Part shown: positions 1 to 6,137 of the stretch, in pieces | Layout of the letters: each line of letters begins with the position of its first letter | Position numbering within the stretch: the stretch's first letter is position 1 | Origin: Pseudomonadota bacterium | GTDB taxonomy: Bacteria > Pseudomonadota > Alphaproteobacteria > Acetobacterales > Acetobacteraceae | Length of the DNA: 8,543 nt | NCBI GenBank assembly: GCA_023424475.1 | Contig: JAFADX010000013.1 | Coordinates: 1-8,543 of the forward strand | Reading direction: 5' to 3' | The notes under the pieces: generated by a model | What the model was told of the DNA's origin: nothing | The model's input: the letters and a program-made list of their open reading frames with translations, nothing else | The model's database searches: none | Program-made: the position numbers and the translations under genes

Positions 1-140
1 GCTACCTCAACGGGGCCGAGGGGCCGCAGGTCACGACCGGTGCCGTGCAGGGCGCGGACGGCGTCGAGGTCAGCGTGATCTTCGATTTCGGCGTCGGCGC
101 CATCGACTGGCGCGGCGCCTGGTTCAACCCGGGCACCTGA
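1..140 (+). CDS. Phage major capsid protein, C-terminal end (partial)
   Basis: The reading frame is open from the window edge (first full codon at 3) to TGA at 138-140, giving the last 45 residues of a protein that starts outside. The tail has alternating small and hydrophobic residues, then the motif DFGVGAIDWRGAWFNPG. A closing Asp-Phe-Gly...Asp-Trp-Arg-Gly strand of this type is common at the C-terminus of phage coat proteins with the HK97 fold. The strongest support is position: the next gene is a DUF2190 capsid decoration protein, which normally follows the major capsid gene directly. The subunit would build the icosahedral head. Only the terminal strand is visible, so the exact capsid family cannot be stated, and another head protein remains possible. 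Confidence 0.62.
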   Translation, partial: YLNGAEGPQVTTGAVQGADGVEVSVIFDFGVGAIDWRGAWFNPGT

Positions 141-170
141 CCCTACCCACCACCACAGCAGCTTCGTCGA

Positions 171-238
171 GGGCGCCCGTCCCCCGGGTCCCCAGCCAAG
201 CAGTCGCTTGGCTGGGCGGGGTGGGGCGCCTTCGGCGC
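171..238 (+). other. Large hairpin between capsid and decoration genes
   Basis: An uninterrupted 11-bp stem (191-201 with 206-216) encloses the tetraloop AGTC. It can be extended outward by 181-184 with 218-221 and by 172-178 with 224-230, making an imperfect hairpin of about 60 nt. A competing small hairpin, GCGCC-TTC-GGCGC (226-238), uses part of the outer 3' arm and ends three nt before the ribosome-binding site of the next gene. There is no run of T, so a classic rho-independent terminator is not seen. Partial termination, RNA processing or a stability element that sets the capsid-to-decoration ratio are all possible. The structure is seen in the sequence; the role is inferred. Confidence 0.6.
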
Positions 239-254
239 TTCAGGAGACCCTTCC

Positions 255-605
255 ATGCGCAACTGCATCCGACCTGACGCCCGCTCCATCCCGATGGTGG
301 TGCCCTACGCCGGGGGCATCCTCTCTGGCCAGGGCATGCTGGTCGGCGCCTTCTTCGGGGTAGCGGCGTCCGACGCCACCCAGAACGCCAGCGTCGACTG
401 CGAGACCCGCGGCGAGTTCGAACTGACCAAGGAACCCTCACTCGCCATCAGCCAGGGCGCGCGGGTGTTCTGGGACAATACCAACCGCCGCATCACCACC
501 ACCGCCACCGGCAACTTCCAGGTCGGACTCTGCACCGTCGCGGCGTTGGCTGCTGATGCGATGGTGCGCGTCATGCTGATCCGTGTCCCGGCGAGCGGCG
601 CATGA
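255..605 (+). CDS. DUF2190 family capsid decoration protein
   Basis: This 116-residue protein is the usual length for DUF2190. Proteins of this family form small beta-rich caps on phage heads, comparable to lambda gpD, and stabilise the capsid after expansion. Visible family features are an N-terminal stretch rich in Val/Pro/Gly (IPMVVPYAGGILSGQGMLVG), a central segment LTKEPSLAISQGARVFWDNT describing value and 'is the quantity set' strands, and a hydrophobic C-terminal strand (residues about 98-112, AADAMVRVMLIRVP). The ATG at 255 is chosen because AGGAGA (242-247) lies 7 nt upstream. Its stop overlaps the next gene's start (ATGA, 602-605), which implies translational coupling. It lies directly after the capsid gene, the expected place. 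Family assignment is fairly sure; the decoration role is known for relatives and not shown here. Confidence 0.85.
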   Translation: MRNCIRPDARSIPMVVPYAGGILSGQGMLVGAFFGVAASDATQNASVDCETRGEFELTKEPSLAISQGARVFWDNTNRRITTTATGNFQVGLCTVAALAADAMVRVMLIRVPASGA

Positions 606-1243
606 GCCGCATCGATCCCAAGGCCACGCGGGGCTATCGCAACCGCAATCCGGGCAATATCGAGCATGTCCCGGCCAACAAATGGCAGGGGCTCGACGAT
701 CCGACCTCGGACGGGCGCTTTTGCCGGTTCGTGAGCCACGAGCATGGCGTCCGTGCCCTGGCGGCCCTGCTCACCACCTATCACGACCGCCACGGCCTGC
801 GGACGGTGCGCGGCATCATCGACCGCTGGGCCCCGCCCGGGGAGAACGACACCGGCGCCTATGTCGCGGTGGTGGCGCGGCGCATGGGCATCGGCGCCGA
901 CGATCCGGTCGACCTGCACCGGCACGACCAGCTCCGCCCGATGGTCGAGGCCATCATCGCCCATGAATGCGCCGGGCTGGCGTATTCGGCCGCCGTCATC
1001 GATCGCGCCCTGACGATGGCCGGCGTGCCGCCGGCGCCACCTTCCAGCATCCGGCAGGTCGCCACCACCACCGGCACCGGCCGTGGCGCGGTGGCGGTGG
1101 GTGCGGCCGGCATGGCGACTGTTGCGGCCCAGGCGGCACCGGCGATCCAGGCGCTCGGCAGTCTGGCGCCGATGGTCGCCATCGCGGTGATCCTTGCCGC
1201 CATCCTCGGCGTCCTGCTCTGGCGCCTGCGGCGGCCGGCATGA
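602..1243 (+). CDS. Lysozyme-like peptidoglycan hydrolase with C-terminal membrane segment
   Basis: The protein has 213 residues. The N-terminal domain (about 8-145) starts RGYRNRNPGNIEH and continues with aromatic and charged blocks including KWQGLDD, FVSHEHGVRALAALL, IDRWAPPGENDT and YVAVVARRMGI. This pattern occurs in phage proteins annotated as structural protein P5-like or lysozyme-like cell-wall hydrolases. A low-complexity Ala/Gly linker (about 150-185) leads to a clear hydrophobic segment (about 188-206) followed by the basic tail RLRRPA. There is no N-terminal signal. Start ATG 602 overlaps the upstream stop by 4 nt, and the stop overlaps the next start (ATGA 1240-1243). It is followed by spanin and holin candidates, so it is probably the muralytic enzyme of the lysis cassette. 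A virion-borne wall-penetrating enzyme is the alternative. The membrane anchor is unusual for an endolysin. Confidence 0.7.
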   Translation: MSRIDPKATRGYRNRNPGNIEHVPANKWQGLDDPTSDGRFCRFVSHEHGVRALAALLTTYHDRHGLRTVRGIIDRWAPPGENDTGAYVAVVARRMGIGADDPVDLHRHDQLRPMVEAIIAHECAGLAYSAAVIDRALTMAGVPPAPPSSIRQVATTTGTGRGAVAVGAAGMATVAAQAAPAIQALGSLAPMVAIAVILAAILGVLLWRLRRPA

Positions 1244-1473
1244 CGGCGCTGCTCGCCGCCCTCTGGTCCCGCATCGGTGGCTGGGTCGCGGCCGTCCTTG
1301 CGGGTGCGGGGGCGGTCCTCGCCCTGCTGGCCGCCGGCCGGCGGCAGGGCCGCGTCGAGGCCGAGCAACAGGCTGCACGCGAAGCCCTGCAGGCAAGGGA
1401 GAGGGCCGATGCGGCATCTGCCGAATATCGCGCTGACGGCGCTGCTGGGCGCCTGCGCTCCGGCCGGTTCTGA
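1240..1473 (+). CDS. Probable i-spanin (Rz-like inner-membrane lysis protein)
   Basis: This 77-residue protein has an N-terminal hydrophobic segment (about residues 3-32) followed by a charged Gln/Glu/Arg/Ala-rich stretch (about 33-65) that looks like a coiled coil. That is the layout of Rz-type i-spanins, which sit in the inner membrane and reach across the periplasm to an outer-membrane lipoprotein partner, causing membrane fusion at lysis. ATG 1240 is chosen because it overlaps the preceding stop in an ATGA junction; the frame stays open upstream to 967 but that part lies inside the lysozyme gene. The 3' end overlaps the o-spanin candidate by 65 nt in a different frame, as in Rz/Rz1 pairs. 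Spanins diverge so far in sequence that the call rests on topology and context. It is short for an Rz protein. Confidence 0.68.
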   Translation: MTALLAALWSRIGGWVAAVLAGAGAVLALLAAGRRQGRVEAEQQAAREALQARERADAASAEYRADGAAGRLRSGRF

Positions 1474-1627
1474 GCCGTTCTGCTTCACGCTGGTGCCGTA
1501 CTCCCATGCCGCGCAGGTGCAGGCGGCGGAGGAACTGGCGGCGCTGCCCGATGGATCGGTGCTGGCGCGCATGATCGACGACTATGGCGACCTGCGCGCG
1601 CGGCTCCGCGGGGCCTGCAGGCGATGA
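1409..1627 (+). CDS. Probable o-spanin (Rz1-like lipoprotein), start nested in i-spanin gene
   Basis: This 72-residue protein begins MRHLPNIALTALLGAC, a short lipoprotein signal with lipobox L-G-A-C, so Cys16 would be the lipidated first residue. The mature part includes VPYSHAAQVQAAEELAALP and a terminal DDYGDLRARLRGACRR block. A Tyr-Ser...Glu-Leu...Leu-Pro...Asp-Tyr-Gly...Leu-Arg arrangement is familiar from small lysis-associated lipoproteins of alphaproteobacterial prophages. The open frame extends back to 1277, but ATG 1409 is preferred because it creates the lipobox signal and has a purine-rich Shine-Dalgarno (AAGGGAGAGGG, 1395-1405) just upstream, inside the i-spanin gene. The stop overlaps the next start (ATGA, 1624-1627). 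It would be the outer-membrane partner of the preceding protein. Confidence 0.68.
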   Translation: MRHLPNIALTALLGACAPAGSEPFCFTLVPYSHAAQVQAAEELAALPDGSVLARMIDDYGDLRARLRGACRR

Positions 1628-1932
1628 GTGCCTTCGCCGATGCGATGGCCGCGCTGGTCGCCGACCCGAACCTCGGGGTCGAGGCCGTCTATCGGCAGGG
1701 CGGTACAGGCGCACCAGTGGCCCTGCGGGTGCTGCGATCCTCGCCGGATCGCGTGGCCGATGCCTTCGGGACCGAGATCCTCTCGGCCACCGACATCCTC
1801 TCCGTCGCCATCGCCGTCCTGCCCGGCCTCGCTGCCGGCGACACCTTCGCCCTCGGCGCCGACCTGCTCACCGTCACCCACGCCGAGCGCGACGCCTCCG
1901 GCACCGCTTGGCGCGCGCACTGCCAGCGATAG
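1624..1932 (+). CDS. Head-tail joining / connector protein
   Basis: This 102-residue protein contains DPNLGVEAVYRQGG near the N-terminus, a basic strand (VALRVLRSSPDR, about 32-43), and a later AAGDTFALGADLLTVTHAERD segment (about 70-90). Small beta-barrel proteins with the sequence 'DPN-hG--A-Y', 'VRVI---PD' and 'GD-h-h-G--h-V' are annotated as phage head-tail joining or gpFII-like connectors. They bind the portal/neck after DNA packaging and make the tail docking site. The start overlaps the o-spanin stop by 4 nt (ATGA). Twelve nt separate its stop from the holin gene. Sitting between lysis genes is unusual; its function belongs with the DUF6441 and tail-terminator genes downstream. The family call is moderately sure. 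Confidence 0.68.
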   Translation: MSAFADAMAALVADPNLGVEAVYRQGGTGAPVALRVLRSSPDRVADAFGTEILSATDILSVAIAVLPGLAAGDTFALGADLLTVTHAERDASGTAWRAHCQR

Positions 1933-1943
1933 GAGTTCCCGCC

Positions 1944-2264
1944 ATGCCGCAGAACGCTCTCACCCTGCTGGAGATCCTGCGCGACCTGCTGCTCGGCGCC
2001 GCCGCCGGCCTCGCCGGCGGCTTCGTGCGCTGGAACAACCCCGAGCGCCGGCGCTTCGGCTGGTGCCTGGCCTGGGAGGTCCCCTCCGCCGCCCTGGTCG
2101 GTAGCGCCGGCTACGCGCTCGGGGGTTTCCTCGAGCTCAACGAATACGGCCGGTTCCTCTTTGCCTTCGTGTTCGGCTACCTCGGCCAGGCCGCGCTGCA
2201 CGACCTCGCCGTCGCCATCATCCGCCATCGCACCGGCCTGCCGCCCGGTGGCGGCACGCCGTGA
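1944..2264 (+). CDS. Probable holin (LydA-like / holin superfamily III type)
   Basis: This 106-residue protein has three hydrophobic segments: about residues 11-28 (after the N-terminal LEILRD), 42-63 and 70-93. A basic loop (PERRRFGW, 33-40) and a short polar tail separate or end them. Small size, three membrane segments and glycine-rich helices fit the LydA-like class of phage holins, which accumulate in the inner membrane and open at a set time to release endolysin. The start is ATG 1944 with AGGAG at 1931-1935, 8 nt upstream; the frame is open back to 1584 but that overlaps the preceding gene. The stop overlaps the GTG start of the next gene. It complements the lysozyme and spanins upstream but is separated from them by the head-tail joining gene. 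Confidence 0.72.
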   Translation: MPQNALTLLEILRDLLLGAAAGLAGGFVRWNNPERRRFGWCLAWEVPSAALVGSAGYALGGFLELNEYGRFLFAFVFGYLGQAALHDLAVAIIRHRTGLPPGGGTP

Positions 2265-2989
2265 GGCTGGCCGCCCGCATCGTCGGCGACCTGCGCCAGG
2301 TGCTTGCGGCCGAAGTCCGGGCCGGCGAGCGCGCGGCGATGACGGCGATCCGCGCTGAGACCGAGCAGGTCAAAGCGGAACTGCGGCGGCAGGTGACCAG
2401 CAGCTTCGGCGGCAATGCGCGCGGTATCGCCAATGCCTGGCGCTCGCAGGTGTTTCCCCGCTCCGGCCAGTCGCTGCGTCCCGCTGGCCTGGTCTGGACC
2501 AAGGTGCCGAACGTCATCGACGCCTTCGAGCGCGGCGCGCTGATCCGGGCCAAAGGCGGGCGGAAGTTCCTCGCGATCCCGACCGGCTTCAATGCTGCGC
2601 GGGGGCGCCGGGGACGCGGCGAGAAGGGGATGCGGGTGACACCGGCGCAAATGGTCGCCTCCGGGCAGGGCTTCCTGCGGCCGTTCCAATCCGGGCGCGG
2701 CTTCGTGTGGTGCCTGCCGCTACGTCAGGGGGAGCAGACCGGTCGGCGGCGCCGCACCCGCCTGGTGGCCGGCGGCCTTGCCGAGATCGGCACCGGCCAC
2801 CGCAAGGGCCGCGAGGCCTGGGCGCACGGCATGCTCCAGCGCGGGATGGTGCCGATGTTCCTGCTGCTGCCGCAGGTGAAGCTCGCCAAGCGGCTGGACG
2901 TGAAGGGCGCCGCGGAGCGCGGCCTGCGCCGCCTGCCGGGACGGTTCGTGGCGGCCTGGGAGCGGGAGAGCGGGAGGGCGGCGACGTGA
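2261..2989 (+). CDS. DUF6441 family phage protein, probable tail/neck completion factor
   Basis: This 242-residue protein starts at GTG 2261 in a GTGA overlap with the holin stop. It is soluble and strongly basic. It opens with a predicted helical segment (about 1-48), then a block around residues 55-105 containing AWRSQVFPRSGQSLRP, a motif FERGALIRAKGGRKFLAIPT, an Arg/Gly-rich loop (about 113-125), a segment with FLLLPQVKLAKRLDV (about 205-219) and a helical C-terminus. This pattern matches proteins annotated DUF6441 in alphaproteobacterial prophages. They sit between head-tail connector and tail tube genes, the slot of gpZ/HK97 gp10-like tail completion proteins. That role is inferred from position. 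The stop overlaps the next start (GTGA, 2986-2989). Confidence 0.72.
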   Translation: MRLAARIVGDLRQVLAAEVRAGERAAMTAIRAETEQVKAELRRQVTSSFGGNARGIANAWRSQVFPRSGQSLRPAGLVWTKVPNVIDAFERGALIRAKGGRKFLAIPTGFNAARGRRGRGEKGMRVTPAQMVASGQGFLRPFQSGRGFVWCLPLRQGEQTGRRRRTRLVAGGLAEIGTGHRKGREAWAHGMLQRGMVPMFLLLPQVKLAKRLDVKGAAERGLRRLPGRFVAAWERESGRAAT

Positions 2990-3432
2990 GCATGCGCGAG
3001 GCCGCCATCGCGGCGCTGCACGGCCGGCTGGCCACATCCTTGGTCGGCAGGAATCCGGCGCCTCTGGTGCTGCGCGGCGAGACCGTGCCGCAACGCCTGC
3101 CGCCGGGCGGGCTGGTCGTCATTCGTGACGGCGAGACCGTCGAGGAGACAGCAATCCTCTCGCCGCTCGCCTGGGCCATCGAGCACCGCGCCGAGGTCGA
3201 GGTCACCGTCCCCGGTGCGACGCCAGCAGCAAGGAATACGCAGCTGGACGCCCTGCTGGTGGCGATCGCCGCCGCGATCACCGCCGACCGCAGCCTCGGC
3301 GGCGCGGTGGAATGGGCACAGCCCGGCGCGCCCGACTTCGAGGATGTCGAGTTCGAGAGTGCTGCTGCGGCCCGCGCTGCCTCGGTCCCCGTCGCGCTGT
3401 TCTTCACCGTCGCCGGTTCGCCGCTGGCCTGA
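2986..3432 (+). CDS. Tail terminator-like protein (family often mislabelled acyl-CoA transferase)
   Basis: This 148-residue protein has an N-terminal helix (REAAIAALHGRLA), a strand-rich middle (GGLVVIRDGE..., then AEVEVTVPG), a long helix LDALLVAIAAAITADRSLGG and a C-terminal strand PVALFFTVAGSPLA. This alpha/beta layout matches lambda gpU-like tail terminators that cap the tail tube at the head-proximal end. Relatives in databases sometimes carry the uninformative label acyl-CoA transferase, with no catalytic signature seen here. GTG 2986 is preferred over ATG 2992: GGGAGGG at 2972-2978 lies 7 nt from GTG but 13 nt from ATG, and GTG overlaps the previous stop. It precedes the tail tube gene, the expected position for a terminator. 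Confidence 0.7.
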   Translation: MSMREAAIAALHGRLATSLVGRNPAPLVLRGETVPQRLPPGGLVVIRDGETVEETAILSPLAWAIEHRAEVEVTVPGATPAARNTQLDALLVAIAAAITADRSLGGAVEWAQPGAPDFEDVEFESAAAARAASVPVALFFTVAGSPLA

Positions 3433-3466
3433 CGCTTCTCCCTCCCGCTGATCCCGGAGACCTCCG

Positions 3467-4423
3467 ATGCCCCGTGCCATCGGCGCCAATTGCCGTCTGC
3501 TCATGATCCCCGAGGCGACCTATGGCACCGCGCCCGCGGGGGACTGGCTGCGCATGCCCTTCCTCTCCTGCGATCTCGGGGCCGAGCAGCCGCTGCTCGA
3601 TGCCGACGTCATCGGCGTCGGCAGTAGTCGCGATCCCGCCGCGCCTTTCCTCGACACCGTTACTGTGCAGGGCCAGGTGGTGGTGCCGGTGGATCTGGTC
3701 AACATCGGCCACTGGCTGCGGCTGCTGCTCGGCCCGCCGACCACCACCGGCACCAGTCCAAACTTCATCCACAGCTTCGGCTCCGGTGCCGCCGCGCTGC
3801 CGTCCAACAGCATCGAGATCGGCTATCCGGACGTGCCGAACTACGATCTCTGCTCCGGCGTGCGCGCCGACACGCTGGAGATCGATTTCTCGCCGACCGG
3901 CCCCGCCACCGCGACCTTCGGGCTGATGGGGCAGGGTTCCACGCGCGGTGCCTCGAGCTCGGGCGGCACGCCGACCAGCGCCGCCTACACCGCCTTCAAC
4001 AAGGCGCAGGGCGCGATCAGCCGCAACGGCTCTGCGCTCGCCCAAGTAACCGGGGCGCGGCTCACCTACGCCAACGGGATGGAGATGGTGCGCACCATCC
4101 GCGCCGACCGGAAGGTGGAGGGCGTCGATCCCGGCATCGCGCGCGCCACGGGCCAGATCACCGCGCGCTTCGCCGACACCACGCTGCTGACCCAGGCGCA
4201 GAACAACACAGCGGCGGAGTTCGCCTTTAGCTATGCGATCGATGCCAACCGCAACCTCACCTTCACGCTGCACGAGGTCTACCTGGCGCTCGCCAAGACA
4301 CCGATCGAGGGGCCGGGCGGCGTCGAGGCCAGCTTCGAGTTTCGCGCGGCCTACAACGCGACCGCGACGCGCATGATGACGGCGGTGCTGAAGAACCAGC
4401 AGGCGGGGACGGGGTATGCGTGA
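3467..4423 (+). CDS. Phage tail tube protein
   Basis: This 318-residue protein opens with RAIGANCRLLMIPEATYGTAP, the typical 'G-x-x-x-x-h-x-h-x-x-E-x-T-Y-G-x-x-P' start of siphoviral tail tube proteins, followed by beta-rich sequence with many Thr, Gly and Ser. Internal features include the conserved-looking TVQGQVVVPVDLVNIGHWLRLLLG (about 66-89), given here by its position because of length, a DTLEIDFSPTGPATATFGLMG strand pair, and a late repeat-like region GQITARFADTTLLTQA. Hexamers of this protein stack to form the tail tube through which DNA passes. ATG 3467 has GGAGA at 3456-3460, 6 nt upstream. The gene is preceded by the tail terminator. Normally the tail chaperone follows directly; here a foreign gene intervenes. 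Confidence 0.85.
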   Translation: MPRAIGANCRLLMIPEATYGTAPAGDWLRMPFLSCDLGAEQPLLDADVIGVGSSRDPAAPFLDTVTVQGQVVVPVDLVNIGHWLRLLLGPPTTTGTSPNFIHSFGSGAAALPSNSIEIGYPDVPNYDLCSGVRADTLEIDFSPTGPATATFGLMGQGSTRGASSSGGTPTSAAYTAFNKAQGAISRNGSALAQVTGARLTYANGMEMVRTIRADRKVEGVDPGIARATGQITARFADTTLLTQAQNNTAAEFAFSYAIDANRNLTFTLHEVYLALAKTPIEGPGGVEASFEFRAAYNATATRMMTAVLKNQQAGTGYA

Positions 4424-4592
4424 CGCTCATCACGTTGGCTGAGGGCTTCGGGCGGGGAGCGGACAACCGCACCGCAGCCAGGATCGAAGGCAATCGGGCC
4501 AAACTGCATAGACTTGGATCAACATGACGTCCGGCAGCCTGTGCTACCCGCCCCCCGAGCCGCCGCTCATGCGCGGCCGGGGAGTGTGAATC

Positions 4593-6137
4593 ATGACCAC
4601 AAGACGCGAGCTTGCCACCCTTGTTGTCGCCGCGGGCGCGCTGCGAGGGGCCTTCGGCCCTGGCGCCGCTCTAGCGCAGCCCTTGACCGGTACGCTGGCC
4701 CCGCCGGTGTTCCGTTACTCCACGCCCATGCCACCCGGTGTGCTTTCGCCCCCGACGGTCGAGACACGCTTCGGGCGGTTGAACCTCTTCGACGGCATGC
4801 CCGATGCAACAGCGACCCACGCGATTTACGACAATCTGGACTACCAGCGTGCCGTCCAGGCCTTTCTGCTCGGCCTACCGGCGGTGAACCAGGCTGCCAA
4901 CCTCGCGGCGATCCGCACGGTCGGCCCTGTCAACTCCACGGTCCCGATCTGGGAAAGGTTGGTCGACAGCCGTACGGTCGAACTCACCGCCAATGACAAC
5001 ACGCCCTACACCTGGTTTTGGGTGGATCTGCGCGGTGGGCCATTGGTGGTCGAGGTCCCGCCACGCGTGCTTGGCCTGATCGACGACATGTATTACAACT
5101 GGGTCATTGATGTTGGCCTGACCGGGCCGGATCGCGGCCGCGGCGGCAAGTATCTGCTGCTGCCGCCCAACCATCGCGGCCAAGTGCCGCAAGGATACCA
5201 CGTCGTTCGGCCGCGCACTTTTAGCAACTGGTTTGCCTGGCGGAGCTTCCTGGAGAACGGCGATCCGAAGCCCGGCGTGGACGCGGTGAAGCGCTCTACG
5301 AAAATCTATCCGCTCGCGCGCGCGGCGAACCCGCCGCGGCTGACCTTCGTGGACATGTCGGAGAGGCCCTTCAACATGGTCGGCCCCTCGGACTTTCGCT
5401 TCTGGGAGATGCTGAACGGCGTCGTCCAGAACGAGCCGAGCGACGCCTCGGACCCCACCACCCTCGGCTTCTTCGCGTCGATCGGCATCCAGAAGGGAAG
5501 GCCCTTTCAACCGGATGCGCGCATGCGCGCCATTCTGACCGAGGCCGCCGCGGCGGGCGACGCGACAGCGCGCGCACTGGCTTATCGTGCGCGCGACGCG
5601 GAGGCGCGCATCTTCGCCGACCGCCGCTGGCGCTACGCCTTCCAGGGCGGCTACAAGTTCGAGTGGCAGCCAGGCGTTACCAACCTCGATGCCCGTGCCT
5701 TCTTCTTCCAACTCGCCACTGGCGTTACGCCCGCCATGGACACGCGTATTGTCGGTGAGGGCTCGACCTATCCCTGGACCGCCGAGGATGCGAACGGCAA
5801 CGCCTTTGATGGCGGCAAGACGTATCGCCTGCACCTACCAGGCCCGGTGCCGGTGCGCACGTTCTGGTCGGTCATCGTCTATGACACCCAGACGCGTTCG
5901 ATGCTGCAGACCAACAACCGCTTCCCTTCAGTCAGCAGTCAGAACCGCGGCGTGCAGGCGAACGCTGACGGTTCGGTCGATGTGTGGTTTGGCCCCACCG
6001 CGCCCCCGGGGCACGAAAGCAATTGGATTCAGACCATCCCAGGAAAGTCCTGGTTCATGATCCTGCGCCTCTATGGCCCGCTCCAGCCCTGGTTCGACCG
6101 GAGTTGGAAGCCCGGTGACATTGAGCCCGTCGGCTGA
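4593..6137 (+). CDS. Exported DUF1254/DUF1214 protein, cargo gene inside the tail operon
   Basis: This 514-residue protein begins with TTRRELATL, a twin-arginine-like motif, then a hydrophobic stretch and a likely cleavage site after ALA at residue 28 (next residues QP), so it is predicted to be periplasmic. The DUF1254 part covers about 60-200, with NDNTPYTWFWVDLRGGPLVV and a YYNWVIDVGLTGPDRG block. The DUF1214 part covers about 385-510, with YPWTAEDANGNAFDGGKTYR, a strand VRTFWSVIVYDTQT and WFMILRLYGP near the end. Length and order match this family of chromosomal exported proteins, whose biochemical function is not settled. The ribosome-binding site is GGGGAG (4579-4584), 8 nt upstream. 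It has no virion role in known tail operons, separates tail tube from chaperone, and uses A/T-ending codons more freely than its neighbours by eye. It is most likely a horizontally acquired moron. Confidence 0.85.
   Translation: MTTRRELATLVVAAGALRGAFGPGAALAQPLTGTLAPPVFRYSTPMPPGVLSPPTVETRFGRLNLFDGMPDATATHAIYDNLDYQRAVQAFLLGLPAVNQAANLAAIRTVGPVNSTVPIWERLVDSRTVELTANDNTPYTWFWVDLRGGPLVVEVPPRVLGLIDDMYYNWVIDVGLTGPDRGRGGKYLLLPPNHRGQVPQGYHVVRPRTFSNWFAWRSFLENGDPKPGVDAVKRSTKIYPLARAANPPRLTFVDMSERPFNMVGPSDFRFWEMLNGVVQNEPSDASDPTTLGFFASIGIQKGRPFQPDARMRAILTEAAAAGDATARALAYRARDAEARIFADRRWRYAFQGGYKFEWQPGVTNLDARAFFFQLATGVTPAMDTRIVGEGSTYPWTAEDANGNAFDGGKTYRLHLPGPVPVRTFWSVIVYDTQTRSMLQTNNRFPSVSSQNRGVQANADGSVDVWFGPTAPPGHESNWIQTIPGKSWFMILRLYGPLQPWFDRSWKPGDIEPVG

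Noticed and set aside
305..1714. Long minus-strand open frame of 469 codons
   Set aside because: It is arginine/proline/histidine-rich low-complexity sequence lying opposite several well-supported plus-strand genes; this is the usual antisense shadow in high-GC DNA.
3404..4273. Minus-strand open frame of 289 codons opposite the tail tube gene
   Set aside because: Gly/Arg/Ala-rich shadow with no ribosome-binding site or family resemblance.
4505..4514. Extended -10-like TG..TAGACT as a promoter for the DUF1254 gene
   Set aside because: No acceptable -35 at 16-18 nt spacing, and the match is too weak to report as a feature.
4524..4589. 21-codon open frame from ATG 4524 before the DUF1254 gene, possible leader peptide
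   Set aside because: No Shine-Dalgarno, no regulatory codon run and no structure around it; nothing supports translation.
4875..5834. Minus-strand open frame of 319 codons opposite the DUF1254 gene
   Set aside because: No recognisable domain, and the opposite strand encodes a clear two-domain family protein over the same span.
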